The translations under genes were made by a program, and so were the position numbers. A stretch of 41,184 bases of DNA, taken from positions 1 to 41,184 of the forward strand of contig JAGAOZ010000012.1 in assembly GCA_017623505.1 (NCBI GenBank), read 5' to 3'. Of this stretch, positions 9,301 to 16,918 are shown piece by piece (position 1 is the stretch's first letter; each line of letters opens with the position of its first letter). Source of the DNA: Alistipes sp. Its GTDB lineage: Bacteria > Bacteroidota > Bacteroidia > Bacteroidales > Rikenellaceae. The notes below the pieces were generated by a model. That model did no database searches. It saw nothing but the letters and a program-made list of their open reading frames with translations, and was not told where the DNA came from.

Positions 9301-9498
9301 AGGACGAGTAACGTTATTCTCAATATCCTCGGCACTCGCACCCGGATATGAGGTCATTACCATCATAGCATTTGACTCAATATCGGGGAAAAGGTCGATA
9401 CCCAATCGCGAGAGCGAGAACAGACCCATAATTCCAATCGCTACGAAGAGAATTATGGTCGTAATCGGGTTCTTAACCGACGTCTTATAAATATTCAT
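6394..9498 (-). CDS. RND-family efflux transporter, inner-membrane pump (AcrB/HAE-1-like)
   Basis: The 1034-aa length, the N-terminal helix (about 12-30) and the two repeats of large periplasmic loops and membrane bundles identify an RND drug/solute-proton antiporter. Visible family landmarks are PDIESNAMMV, YPGASAEDIE, the TM4 segment SIAIGMVVDNAIVVLEN and the TM10 segment GILMLIGIVVNNGIVLIDY. The AcrB proton relay uses two Asp in TM4 and a Lys in TM10; here TM4 has Asp398-Asn399 and TM10 has Asn-Asn. Coupling residues therefore differ, as in other Bacteroidota HAE-1-like pumps. The gene follows the fusion protein gene by 6 bp in a regulator-TolC-MFP-RND-PG0541 operon. Substrate cannot be read from the sequence. 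Confidence 0.95.
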   Translation of the reverse strand: MNIYKTSVKNPITTIILFVAIGIMGLFSLSRLGIDLFPDIESNAMMVMTSYPGASAEDIENNVTRPVENVLNGVDHLKHITSNSKENISVVMLEFEYGYDIDVLANDVRDKLDLLTTLPDGASQPTIFKFSSDMIPVLMVGVTADESMSGLYKILDDQVATPLARVSGVGTVSIAGIPEREIQVYCDPNKLEAYGLSIEAISNAIAVANRNTPAGTFDIGSNVYALRVDHEFEDPMELRHLVVGYRNGAPIYLSDVAEIKDTIQERTQEAFTNGQQGGMIIIQKKSGANAVEIAGEVKEHLAEIQKTLPSDVQLFTIVDTSENITNTVNSLRDTIVTTFILVMLVVFFFLGRWRATIVVVLTIPISLLAAIIYILATGETLNIITMSSLSIAIGMVVDNAIVVLENITTHIDRGAMPKQAAIFATKEVGISVMGGTLTTIAVFLPLTMVTGMAGILFNSMGWMVTITLTVSTIAAITLTPVLCSLMMKKNPKKAWFQAKIDAVMNAFNNLYGGLLKWCVTHKFITLLLSAGLLFGVLFGLGSIVKTEFFPVQDNAQMSVDIQLPVGTRQDITRELALEIQQRFRDQFPEIKTLSVREGQADSDNLFASMQDNGTHIITMNMSLLKKTERTRTLSEIGDGMRRILDEYSIIRTYNVNESGQRGGMGQSTVDIEIYGYDFDITDDLAKKVQQLMLSYGGCSEVTISRDQYTPEYHVDFDLEKLAQNGIDVTTASAYLRNRINGSVTSYYREDGEEYDIRVRYDKPFRESLADIENITIYNAQGVGVKIRDLGKVVESYSPPTIERKDRERYITVSGVVASGYAMSDVIAFVESEIDQQIEFPAGYVWQVSGTYEDQQETFGDLFMLMALMIVLVYVIMASQFESLVDPFVIMFSIPFAVIGVIIGLVITGVPLNVMSLLGILMLIGIVVNNGIVLIDYTILCRERGMGLVEAVVTAGRSRLRPILMTTLTTVLGMIPMAVGNGVGSEMWNSLGMSVAWGLSFSTLITLIFIPTLYTAFSSRGEKRRLKRLAEKQNS

Positions 9499-9504
9499 CG
9501 TCTA

Positions 9505-10533
9505 CTACTCATTAACAATTTCTACTTTCATACCATCCTTCAAAGCTGTATTACCGGTAACAACAATCTCGTCACCCTCTGTAATACCACTCAGAATCTC
9601 ATAAGTCGCGCCCTCACGAGCACCCAACTCAACCTTATGAATCTTAACTGTACCATCCTCCTGCAAAACGTAGATGTGACGGTCACCTGAGCCCAACAAC
9701 TTAACAACAGACTGGTCAGGAACAACAATGTTACGACGTGTACCATAGTTCATTGTAACACGAGCGTACATACCCGGCTTAAGAACCTCCTTAGGATTAT
9801 TAACGGTAATCTCAACCTCGAAAGTACGTGTTGTAGCGTCGATTGAAGGGGTGACGCGTGATACCTTACCTGTGAAAATCTCGCCCGGAACAGCATCAAA
9901 CTCAACACTAACCTCCATACCCTTCTTAACGTAAGGATAGAGGCTCTCAGATGCGCTGATGAAAATCTTTACGGGATTAATCTTCTGAACAACAAAGATT
10001 GGAAGTGAACCAACCATATCACCACTATCATAGTTACGTGCAGTAACGACACCTGCGATAGGAGTTGTCAAAGTAGTATTCTCCAAAAGGTTCTCATAGG
10101 TAAGCTTCGACACCTCATAAGCAGTCTTGACAGCCTCCCAATTAGCCTTTGACTCACCACCGAACTTATAGAGCTCGTCTGAACGCTCAAAAGCGGCCTT
10201 GTTATTCTCATACTGAGCCTTAGCCTGCGCCAAAGCAGACTCATCAAGGACAGCAACACGCTGACCTGCGTAGACCTTATCGCCTACATCAACCAACAGC
10301 TTCGAGATACGACGAGGCTGCTGTGGGAAGATGTTATTTACGGTATAACCCTCGACATTACCCGTAAAGGTGCTCTTCAATACTACATCCTGCATAGTAG
10401 CAATCTGGGTTGTTACCTTACGTACTGGCTCGGCCTTCTCTGTGGTCTCAGCCTTCTTTCCGCCTGAGCAAGCAACACTTGCCACGCATACACTTCCAAT
10501 GAGAAGTGCTTTAAAAAATCGATTCATCTTCAT
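9505..10533 (-). CDS. RND efflux periplasmic adaptor (membrane fusion protein) lipoprotein
   Basis: This 342-aa protein starts with a lipoprotein signal peptide whose lipobox is SVAC at about residues 20-23. The adaptor architecture is clear: a lipoyl/barrel-sandwich half (KLLVDVGDKVYAGQRVAVLD), an alpha-helical hairpin (ALAQAKAQYENNKAAFERSDELYK), the second lipoyl half (TTPIAGVVTARNYDSGDMV), a beta barrel (VKIFISASESLYPYVKKGM) and a membrane-proximal domain. It links the RND pump to the TolC-like channel. It lies 14 bp after the TolC gene and 6 bp before the pump gene. ATG codons at 10533 and 10527 are both possible starts; the signal peptide is intact with either. Confidence 0.93.
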   Translation of the reverse strand: MKMNRFFKALLIGSVCVASVACSGGKKAETTEKAEPVRKVTTQIATMQDVVLKSTFTGNVEGYTVNNIFPQQPRRISKLLVDVGDKVYAGQRVAVLDESALAQAKAQYENNKAAFERSDELYKFGGESKANWEAVKTAYEVSKLTYENLLENTTLTTPIAGVVTARNYDSGDMVGSLPIFVVQKINPVKIFISASESLYPYVKKGMEVSVEFDAVPGEIFTGKVSRVTPSIDATTRTFEVEITVNNPKEVLKPGMYARVTMNYGTRRNIVVPDQSVVKLLGSGDRHIYVLQEDGTVKIHKVELGAREGATYEILSGITEGDEIVVTGNTALKDGMKVEIVNE

Positions 10534-10547
10534 ATCTATATCTGTTT

Positions 10548-11897
10548 TTAGTTTTCTTGTGATAAAGTACCCTTAATCTTCTCCAACGACACCTGATTAA
10601 TCAGATAGTTGTATATCGCTGTACTACGTGAAAGCTCAGCCTGGGTGTAAGCCAGCTGTGAGTTGTCGATATCAACCAACGTTCCACCGCCGACCTCATA
10701 ACGCTTCACGGCAATCTCATAGCCTCGCTTTGCACTATCAATAGTCTGAGAAGAGGCGTTATATTGCTTTAAATTGGTCTGCATGGTTGTCGAATACTGC
10801 ATCATAGCGGTATGCAACTGACGCTCGGTATTCTCTCTCTGAAGCTGGATATTCGACAGATTAATCTTTGCCTGAGCCAACTCGGCACGACGCTTACCTC
10901 CTGAGAAGATAGGAATATTGAGGCTCAAGACAGCCACAGAGTATGGATTCCACTGATACTGACCGAACTTAAAGTCCTCAGCCATAGCTGTAATGTTATA
11001 ATTAACGCTCAACGCCAAAGTAGGGATATTGGTAGCCTTAACCATCTCGACAGACTTCTCCAACATACGCTCCTGGATATCCAACTGACGCATTGTTGTA
11101 TTGTTATCCAAATCCATATTCATATCAATATCGGCCTGCATAACAGCCTCGAAATCAGCCAAAGAGCCCTTACAGTCAATATCCTGCTCCAAATCCAAAC
11201 CAAGCAGAGCCTTCAACTGCCACAAAGCAACCACGATAGAGTTCTGAGCATTGAAAACGTTAGGCTCGGCATTTGCAACAGAGACCTGTGAGGTGATGAA
11301 GTCATACTCCGATACGTTACCAACCTTATACTTCTGCTCTACAATCTTATGGTTCTCAACAGCATTGTCGTAAACGCGCTTATAGACGTTGTATGAATCC
11401 TTCGCCAAAAGCACCTGATAAAAAGCCTTTGACACCTGCTCAACCATATCGACACGTGAGCCACGAGCCTGCTCTACGGCCAACTCAACATCCATAGCCG
11501 AGAGCTTGAGCGACTTCCACAACTGAGCATTGACAACAGGCAACGCAGCCTGAAGACCGCCACTGTAATTGTTAGCCGTTCCGACCTCAATGGTCTGACC
11601 AGAGAAGTGCAAACGCTGCTTCTTGATGTAACGCTGGTAAGTAGCCGAAGCACTGATATCTGGCCACAAAGCAGCATAAGTACCGCGCTTAGCATACTTC
11701 TTAGCCTCGATAGTCTTGTCGGCAATCTTAACCGTCGGATTCTCGCTCAATGCTATACGCAAAGCATCCTCCAAACTCAACATCAGCACCTGAGATTCCT
11801 GCTCCGTAGCACTCTCAGTGGCTGTCTCCTGTGCCGAAGATGGCACCGCTACCGAAACGCATACAAGCGTCAGCAACGTATAAAAGAGATTTTTCAT
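10548..11897 (-). CDS. TolC-family outer membrane efflux protein
   Basis: The 449-aa product has a Sec signal peptide (cleavage likely after SSAQ near residue 23). The duplicated outer membrane efflux protein domain follows: LEDALRIALSENPTV opens the first helical repeat and LSLNIPIFSGGKRRAELAQAKI starts the second. It forms the trimeric exit duct used by the RND pump and adaptor encoded next. It begins 20 bp after the TetR-type regulator gene, and the gene order outer membrane protein, adaptor, pump matches the xep-type clusters of Bacteroidales. Confidence 0.92.
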   Translation of the reverse strand: MKNLFYTLLTLVCVSVAVPSSAQETATESATEQESQVLMLSLEDALRIALSENPTVKIADKTIEAKKYAKRGTYAALWPDISASATYQRYIKKQRLHFSGQTIEVGTANNYSGGLQAALPVVNAQLWKSLKLSAMDVELAVEQARGSRVDMVEQVSKAFYQVLLAKDSYNVYKRVYDNAVENHKIVEQKYKVGNVSEYDFITSQVSVANAEPNVFNAQNSIVVALWQLKALLGLDLEQDIDCKGSLADFEAVMQADIDMNMDLDNNTTMRQLDIQERMLEKSVEMVKATNIPTLALSVNYNITAMAEDFKFGQYQWNPYSVAVLSLNIPIFSGGKRRAELAQAKINLSNIQLQRENTERQLHTAMMQYSTTMQTNLKQYNASSQTIDSAKRGYEIAVKRYEVGGGTLVDIDNSQLAYTQAELSRSTAIYNYLINQVSLEKIKGTLSQEN

Positions 11898-11917
11898 AAC
11901 CTTACTAAAATTTATAC

Positions 11918-12577
11918 CTAATTAATATTATTGTTTCTTCTCTCTTGCAAAGTTGCAGGGCGTGGCTCTCGAGCCAAAATCTCATCGATAACCTGCAAAC
12001 CCTTCTGTGAAGCTAAGCCTCTCAAGAAATTCACGACCATAGCACCAAAAGCCTCCTGACGTGAGATATTCTCCGGTAAGATGATATTCTTGTCGCTAAT
12101 CAACATACCCGCCGTGGTCAAAAATAGACGCGCCATAAGCTCAATATCAACGTGCTCGTCCAGATAGCCCTCCTCTCGGCACTTATCAAGAGCATATTGC
12201 AAGCCCTTCAATCCTCTATCGGAATGGTAACGTTGAACTCGCTCGTGGACAACAGGATAGAACTTCTTGAGGTTAGTTGTCAAACGACACTCAACGTCAC
12301 CCGACATACCATTATTGCACAAACTACGCACACTCTCCAGCAAAATCTCCAACATATTGTTGAACTGCTTAGCACGCATAGACAATTCCTCATAACGATT
12401 ATCCATATAACGGACAATTCCTTCGTAGAGCAACTCCTCCTTATCGCCAAACATCTCATAGAGCGTACGCTTCGACATTCCCAACTCGTTGGCAACATCA
12501 TCCATACGTACTGATTTGATGCCCAATGTGACGATTACATTGGATACGTGCTCAATTACTCTTTCTCGCTGTGTCAT
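11918..12577 (-). CDS. TetR/AcrR-family transcriptional regulator of the efflux operon
   Basis: The 219-aa protein has an N-terminal TetR helix-turn-helix (about residues 10-50), including VRMDDVANELGMSKRTLYEMFGDKEEL. The all-helical ligand-binding C-terminal domain diverges, as usual for the family. It is the first gene of the efflux operon, so it probably represses its own promoter and the pump genes until an effector binds. A good promoter and a perfect inverted repeat lie directly upstream. There is no divergent gene next to it, so autoregulation within the operon is the simplest model. Confidence 0.9.
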   Translation of the reverse strand: MTQRERVIEHVSNVIVTLGIKSVRMDDVANELGMSKRTLYEMFGDKEELLYEGIVRYMDNRYEELSMRAKQFNNMLEILLESVRSLCNNGMSGDVECRLTTNLKKFYPVVHERVQRYHSDRGLKGLQYALDKCREEGYLDEHVDIELMARLFLTTAGMLISDKNIILPENISRQEAFGAMVVNFLRGLASQKGLQVIDEILAREPRPATLQERRNNNIN

Positions 12578-12599
12578 ACTATTTACACTTTTACGACTG

Positions 12600-12630
12600 C
12601 AAAAATAATCACAGAAAACTCAAAAACAAA
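12600..12630 (-). promoter_or_regulatory. Promoter of the TetR-efflux operon
   Basis: The minus strand carries a -33 TTTG (12630-12627), a 19-bp spacer and a -7 TATTTTTG (12607-12600), 22 bp upstream of the TetR ATG. Spacing and both boxes fit the Bacteroidota consensus. Confidence 0.75.
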
Positions 12631-12643
12631 AAAAGTTTTCAAG

Positions 12644-12666
12644 TTTTTGCGTTTTCGGCGCAAAAA
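12644..12666. promoter_or_regulatory. Perfect inverted repeat, candidate TetR operator
   Basis: TTTTTGCG and CGCAAAAA form 8-bp arms around a 7-bp spacer (12652-12658), 14 bp upstream of the -33 box of the efflux operon. A dyad so close to a TetR-controlled promoter could be the operator. The T-rich end could instead be a weak plus-strand hairpin. Confidence 0.4.
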
Positions 12667-12810
12667 TGATACAATATGACCAATAAGAGTTATACTCTTA
12701 AAGCCGATAAAAGCGTAAATAGAGCCTTCAACATTCGCTGCGGCAGACAAAAATAGATATAAAATATTAGGTAAAGCTATCGTTAAAGTGCGTAAAATAA
12801 CCTATATGTA
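12667..12810. other. AT-rich intergenic stretch without recognised features
   Basis: Between the inverted repeat and the terminator of the gtrA-like gene I find no open frame with family resemblance, no tRNA-like fold and no strong hairpin. The sequence is AT-rich and probably simply separates two minus-strand transcription units. Confidence 0.5.
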
Positions 12811-12846
12811 CAAAAATTTTGAGGCCACACATCTGTAACCTCAAAA
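12811..12846 (-). terminator. Rho-independent terminator after the gtrA-like gene
   Basis: On the minus strand an 8-bp stem (TTTTGAGG / CCTCAAAA; arms 12839-12846 and 12817-12824) is followed by a TTTTTG tail. It lies about 30 bp after the gtrA-like stop. Confidence 0.7.
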
Positions 12847-12876
12847 TAGAATATATGATTGTACAAAATGGAGAAA

Positions 12877-13359
12877 TCAGCGAACTGTAAATGTAAAGTA
12901 TCGACCCAGAAGATAGCTGTAAGCCACGCAGACCAACGTAGTTAAAGCCTTAGCCGGTGTAGGCCATATAGCGCAGACCTCGACAAAGAACTTAATGCAG
13001 ACATAATTCAGAAGCAGAGAGCCTAAAACCGTAAGGGCATACTTAAAAATCTGCTTCACGCCACTATACTGCGATGCTTGAAAGACCACATATCTATTAA
13101 GCCAAAAACCCGTCAAAAAAGTAATCGGGAAGACGATAAGCAGGGCCGCCACGTGGGGCGAGATAACCAAGTCACATACATAGATAAATTGCTTAGCGAC
13201 AACGAAATGGTAGATAAGGAAATACCAGACCAAATCCATAACCATATTCGCACCTCCGCAGACAGCATAACGAAAAATCTGTTGCGAGAGCAGTTGCGAA
13301 AAGGGTTTAATGTAGAAAAAGTCTATCGCACTTCGTATTTTCGAGGCTATCTGCATCAT
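12877..13359 (-). CDS. GtrA-family small membrane protein
   Basis: This 160-aa protein has four predicted membrane helices and the GtrA signature features: FRYAVCGGANMVMDLVWY near the start, the central FLTGFWLNRYVVF segment and the final YLLGRYFTF. GtrA proteins act in cell-surface polysaccharide or lipid-linked sugar transfer, often as putative flippases of undecaprenyl-linked sugars. The ATG at 13359 overlaps the stop of the HU/SPOR gene (frames share 13356-13359), with a second ATG directly after it. It is the last gene of the minus-strand unit. Confidence 0.85.
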   Translation of the reverse strand: MMQIASKIRSAIDFFYIKPFSQLLSQQIFRYAVCGGANMVMDLVWYFLIYHFVVAKQFIYVCDLVISPHVAALLIVFPITFLTGFWLNRYVVFQASQYSGVKQIFKYALTVLGSLLLNYVCIKFFVEVCAIWPTPAKALTTLVCVAYSYLLGRYFTFTVR

Positions 13360-14303
13360 TTGGCATTATAAATCCAGAGGCCAGAGAGTTGAGAGCCATG
13401 ACGATTGATATATTGCTGACACTCAGCACGGTCATCACTACCGAAAACAGTAATCATCGACTTACCGCGATAAGGGAAAACCTGGCACTCAACATCAGCA
13501 ATCTTCTTCTCTACCTGTGAGATTGCACGAGGGACATTATTGCTATCGGCATAGATTCCGCAAACAACGTAATAGGCATATCGGAACTCTCCATTTTGGA
13601 CCTTTGCAACGTCCGTTTGTGGCTTTGTCGGCTCGGCATTATCCGATACATCACCCTTATTAGGCGCAACGTCCGCAGCAGCAGACTCAGATTCCACGGC
13701 AACGCCCTCCTTTGCTGAGGAAGCCGAAGCATCCTGCTCGGTTGGGATAGTATCATCAGAGGTATAGTCAGAATCGCTCACAGCGAAAGAACGATCATCC
13801 TCCAGAAGCTCGGTTTGCTCTCCCGAAGTGAAACCGTCAAAGAAATAGTAGTAACCCACAGCACCCAACGAGAGAAGAACACATAAGATAACAACTAAAT
13901 AAACCCACCAATGCGAGCTCTTCTTACGCAAAACCAGCGTCTTAACACCCTGAGGATTAATCGTTGAGGCGAACTCCTCCTCCATACGGAAACTCTTATC
14001 GACCAACACACCAATACCCTCGATAATCAGAGTATTCTCCACACGGGTCTGCTTCAACCAGCGATGGTAAATATCGGCAGCTTGCTGCTCGGAACATGAG
14101 GCAACAATCTCAATCTCTCGCACCAAAGATATAGCCTGCTCCTGAGAGCTGAATGCCACGACATTGCGAGGCGAAAGCAACTTCGTATTTGAAATTCTAC
14201 GTGCTGCCTGTCGCTCAATATAGAGTGTGCCAACCTCCGGGAGATAGATACCTCGTCCACCCACCAATGCGTTGAAAATGATTTTATTAACCTCGGTAAC
14301 CAT
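13356..14303 (-). CDS. HU-fold/CCDC81-like domain membrane protein with C-terminal SPOR domain
   Basis: The 315-aa protein has an N-terminal HU-like (bacterial CCDC81-type) region (about residues 1-125). It opens with VTEVNKIIFNALVGGRGIYLPEVGTLYIE and is followed by a second related segment with GIGVLV. One membrane helix (about 131-155) and an acidic, Ala/Ser-rich linker come next, then a SPOR-like domain (about 235-315) ending in QQYINRHG and LWIYNAK. SPOR domains bind denuded septal peptidoglycan, whereas HU folds usually contact DNA or act as oligomerising modules. The predicted topology puts the HU-like part in the cytoplasm and SPOR in the periplasm, so the protein could link chromosome or cytoplasmic partners to the division site. 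It follows lgt by 23 bp. Confidence 0.82.
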   Translation of the reverse strand: MVTEVNKIIFNALVGGRGIYLPEVGTLYIERQAARRISNTKLLSPRNVVAFSSQEQAISLVREIEIVASCSEQQAADIYHRWLKQTRVENTLIIEGIGVLVDKSFRMEEEFASTINPQGVKTLVLRKKSSHWWVYLVVILCVLLSLGAVGYYYFFDGFTSGEQTELLEDDRSFAVSDSDYTSDDTIPTEQDASASSAKEGVAVESESAAADVAPNKGDVSDNAEPTKPQTDVAKVQNGEFRYAYYVVCGIYADSNNVPRAISQVEKKIADVECQVFPYRGKSMITVFGSDDRAECQQYINRHGSQLSGLWIYNAK

Positions 14304-14326
14304 AACTATTTCATTTATTATATTCG

Positions 14327-15184
14327 CTATCGAACATTACCCCACTTATCGGCAACACTCGTCTCAAAGCCTCCGCGCAACGAGCGCCAGATAAACCACA
14401 AAGCCAAAGCAATAAATGGCAGGCTGAGAAGCTGGCCCATATTTATAAACATACCCGCCTCGAAATCCTCTTGATTGAGCTTAACAAACTCTATCACAAA
14501 ACGGCTGAGGAAGATACCCAAGACGCCTACACCGAACATTAAGCCGGGCTTACGCTGAGCGGCATTACCCTTGAAATAGAGCAACAAGAGAACGACGAAG
14601 GTCACTAAATAGCACAGAGCCTCATAGAGCTGTGTGGGATGTTGAACAGGGACCTGCTCAACGGGCAAACCAAGGTTATCTCTAAGTCGCATAAACTTAA
14701 AACCCCAAGGCATAGTAGTCTCAGAACCGATAATCTCGGAATTGAAAAGATTGCCAAGGCGAACAAACATACCACCGACAGCGACAGGTACCATAATACG
14801 GTCCAGCCACCACACGTACTTCATCTTGTACTTACGTGCCGTTATCCACATACCGAGCAACATACCTATCGCAGCACCGTGGCTCGCCATACCGCCATTA
14901 CGTATCTCGGTGAGCATAGCCCACGGCTTGGTGATGTAGTAGTCAAACTCATAGAACAAGCAGTGTCCAATGCGGGCACCGAGAATTGCACCCAAGACAA
15001 TCCAGATAAAGCCTGTCTCGATAATATTAGACTTGAAGCCCTCACGAGAGGCAAATTTGGTCATAATACGCTCACCCAGCAAAATAGCGACAACCCACAT
15101 CAAGCCGTAGTAGCGCAACTCAAAATCGCCTATGGTAAGCATAGCCGGATCCATATCCCAGACTATGTACATAAAATCACTCAT
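14327..15184 (-). CDS. lgt: Prolipoprotein diacylglyceryl transferase
   Basis: Lgt transfers diacylglycerol from phosphatidylglycerol to the lipobox cysteine of prelipoproteins in the inner membrane. The 285-aa protein has about seven membrane helices and the family landmarks RIGHCLFYE, GGMASHGAAIGMLLG (with the conserved His) and RLGNLFNSEIIG, which is the Lgt signature with its conserved Arg, Asn and Glu. Starts at residue 1, 5 or 11 (MDPAMLTIGD) are all possible. It follows the histidine kinase gene by 24 bp and precedes the HU/SPOR gene. It will modify the several lipoproteins in this window. Confidence 0.95.
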   Translation of the reverse strand: MSDFMYIVWDMDPAMLTIGDFELRYYGLMWVVAILLGERIMTKFASREGFKSNIIETGFIWIVLGAILGARIGHCLFYEFDYYITKPWAMLTEIRNGGMASHGAAIGMLLGMWITARKYKMKYVWWLDRIMVPVAVGGMFVRLGNLFNSEIIGSETTMPWGFKFMRLRDNLGLPVEQVPVQHPTQLYEALCYLVTFVVLLLLYFKGNAAQRKPGLMFGVGVLGIFLSRFVIEFVKLNQEDFEAGMFINMGQLLSLPFIALALWFIWRSLRGGFETSVADKWGNVR

Positions 15185-15208
15185 AGCAAAACTTACAAAA
15201 GAAAACCA

Positions 15209-16252
15209 TTAGTTAGCTGCAGACTCCTTCTTCTTCAAAGCAAAGGCAAATGTAGTACCCTCACCCAACTCGCTGCGAACGTTCATACGCTCACCGTGAG
15301 CCTCAACGATATGCTTCACGATAGCCAAGCCAAGACCTGTACCACCCTGCTCGCGTGAACGGCCCTTATCAACACGATAGAAACGCTCGAAGATACGTGG
15401 CAAATCCTCCTTAGAGATACCTACGCCATTATCCTCAACCTCAACCAAGACCTTATCCAACATATCACGGAACTTAACCTTCACAAAGCCACCCTCCTTA
15501 CCGTAGTGGATAGCATTGATGATAAGATTGACAAGAACCTGGCCCGAATAATGCTTATCGGCAACAACCCAGAACTTAGAAGGCAGAGAATCAGCACCCT
15601 TGACGATGAGTTGGATATTACGCTTCGAGGCCTCCATCTCCAGCTGCTCGACAATCTCCTTAGCCAAAGCGACAATATCGAAACGCTCCATCTTCAAGCG
15701 GTTCATATCGTTCTCCAACTTAGAGATAGTATCCAAATCATTGACGATATTAATCAAGCGGTCGATACTCTTCTCAGCACGCTCCAAATACTTGCGATTA
15801 ATCAATTCGTCCTCCAAACCGCCATCCAGCAGTGTAGAGATATAGCCCTGGATATTGAAAATCGGAGTCTTCAACTCGTGAGCAACGTTACCGAGATACT
15901 GCTTACGGAAGGCCTCGCTATCCTTCAAGCGGGAAATCTCCTTGTCATTATCGTTGGCCCAAGCTGTAAGCTCCTCAGAGATATTCTCCACGTGCTTATC
16001 CTTCATCTCATCGACAATCTCGGTAGTATGAACATCTCGCGAGAGAACCATCGAATAGATAGGCTTAAGTTTATAGGCCACATAAGCCTTCATCATCAAA
16101 AGGAAAAATAACGACAGAAGGGCAAAAACCACAACCGACACAATAAGAATCAGCCACCAAACCTTTCCACCCCAAAACATCGCTCCTGCAACCATCAGCG
16201 TAGGGACCAAAGCCATCAATAATGATGCATTCTCTTTTGTCTTAATTCTCAT
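15209..16252 (-). CDS. Orphan PhoR-like sensor histidine kinase
   Basis: The 347-aa kinase has two N-terminal membrane helices (about 11-30 and 32-54) with almost no periplasmic loop and no PAS domain visible. A dimerisation/HisKA domain follows with His125 in NVAHELKTPI. The ATPase domain carries the N box NLIINAIHYG, the G1 box DNGVGIS, the F box FERFYRVDKGRS and the G2 box GGTGLGLAIVKHI. The sequence resembles PhoR-type kinases. No response regulator is adjacent; the neighbours are an S24-type regulator upstream and lgt downstream. With almost no sensory loop it may sense membrane state or an accessory protein. Confidence 0.9.
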   Translation of the reverse strand: MRIKTKENASLLMALVPTLMVAGAMFWGGKVWWLILIVSVVVFALLSLFFLLMMKAYVAYKLKPIYSMVLSRDVHTTEIVDEMKDKHVENISEELTAWANDNDKEISRLKDSEAFRKQYLGNVAHELKTPIFNIQGYISTLLDGGLEDELINRKYLERAEKSIDRLINIVNDLDTISKLENDMNRLKMERFDIVALAKEIVEQLEMEASKRNIQLIVKGADSLPSKFWVVADKHYSGQVLVNLIINAIHYGKEGGFVKVKFRDMLDKVLVEVEDNGVGISKEDLPRIFERFYRVDKGRSREQGGTGLGLAIVKHIVEAHGERMNVRSELGEGTTFAFALKKKESAAN

Positions 16253-16279
16253 AGTATTTATTTGTTTTAATCTTCGCTA

Positions 16280-16888
16280 TTAATACATTTTCATCGCGCC
16301 CACAACCCTGTAAAGGCTCTTAACCGACGCTGTGGAGATATTTATCGGGTCGTAATTGGTATCTGTTGTCTCCAACCGAAGCTCACCACTCTCGCACAAG
16401 CGCACACGACGCAAAAGTACAAAAGTTGGGCTCTCAACAACGTATAACGCACCCGATATGAGCGACTCGGCGTCTATTTGTTCTACAAAAACGACTGCTC
16501 CCGATGTAACCTCCCCCGACATCGACACATCGCTACTGCGATAAGCATAGTCACAACGAGTAAAAAGCGGGAAATTAAGCATCATGGCAGGTGCTGCTTC
16601 ACGACTACACATCTCCTCAATACTCTCATAAAACGGAATCATACGGCTATTATCGCGACGACCAAACATATCGCCCTCGCCGGTGAGCAACCAGCCGATA
16701 CTAATCTCCGGAAAACACTCGACAATACGTTTTGCAAGATTATAGGAAATACCATTATTGCCGGATTTGATTTGATAGAGATTCTCGGCACGAGATAAAC
16801 CGATATGGCGCGCAAAATAGTTGGTACTCATATTAGCCCATCTAATCACGCTCTCAAGGCGGTTCCAGTTACTGTTATTACTTGCCAT
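16280..16888 (-). CDS. Helix-turn-helix regulator with S24 (LexA/CI-like) C-terminal domain
   Basis: I start this at the ATG at 16888 (MASNNSNWNRLES), because the longer frame from 16933 would run through the tRNA-Arg gene. The 202-aa protein has an XRE-like helix-turn-helix (about 10-68, with FARHIGLSRAENLYQIKSG and ISIGWLLTGEG). The C-terminal fold is S24-like, with Ser122 (DVSM) where the peptidase serine sits. The partner lysine usually found in a Y-V-V...V-K-R segment appears replaced (VLLRRV), so self-cleavage is doubtful. Such proteins in Bacteroidota are stray phage-repressor relatives or housekeeping regulators. It precedes the histidine kinase gene by 27 bp. Confidence 0.8.
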   Translation of the reverse strand: MASNNSNWNRLESVIRWANMSTNYFARHIGLSRAENLYQIKSGNNGISYNLAKRIVECFPEISIGWLLTGEGDMFGRRDNSRMIPFYESIEEMCSREAAPAMMLNFPLFTRCDYAYRSSDVSMSGEVTSGAVVFVEQIDAESLISGALYVVESPTFVLLRRVRLCESGELRLETTDTNYDPINISTASVKSLYRVVGAMKMY

Positions 16889-16912
16889 ATCGAAAAAAAT
16901 AGTATATCTTTG
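16882..16912 (+). promoter_or_regulatory. Promoter of tRNA-Arg
   Basis: TTG at 16882-16884, a 20-bp spacer and TATCTTTG at 16905-16912 fit the Bacteroidota promoter. The tRNA begins 7 bp after the -7 box. The -33 region lies inside the first codons of the divergent S24-type gene. Confidence 0.75.
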
Positions 16913-16918
16913 TGGCGA

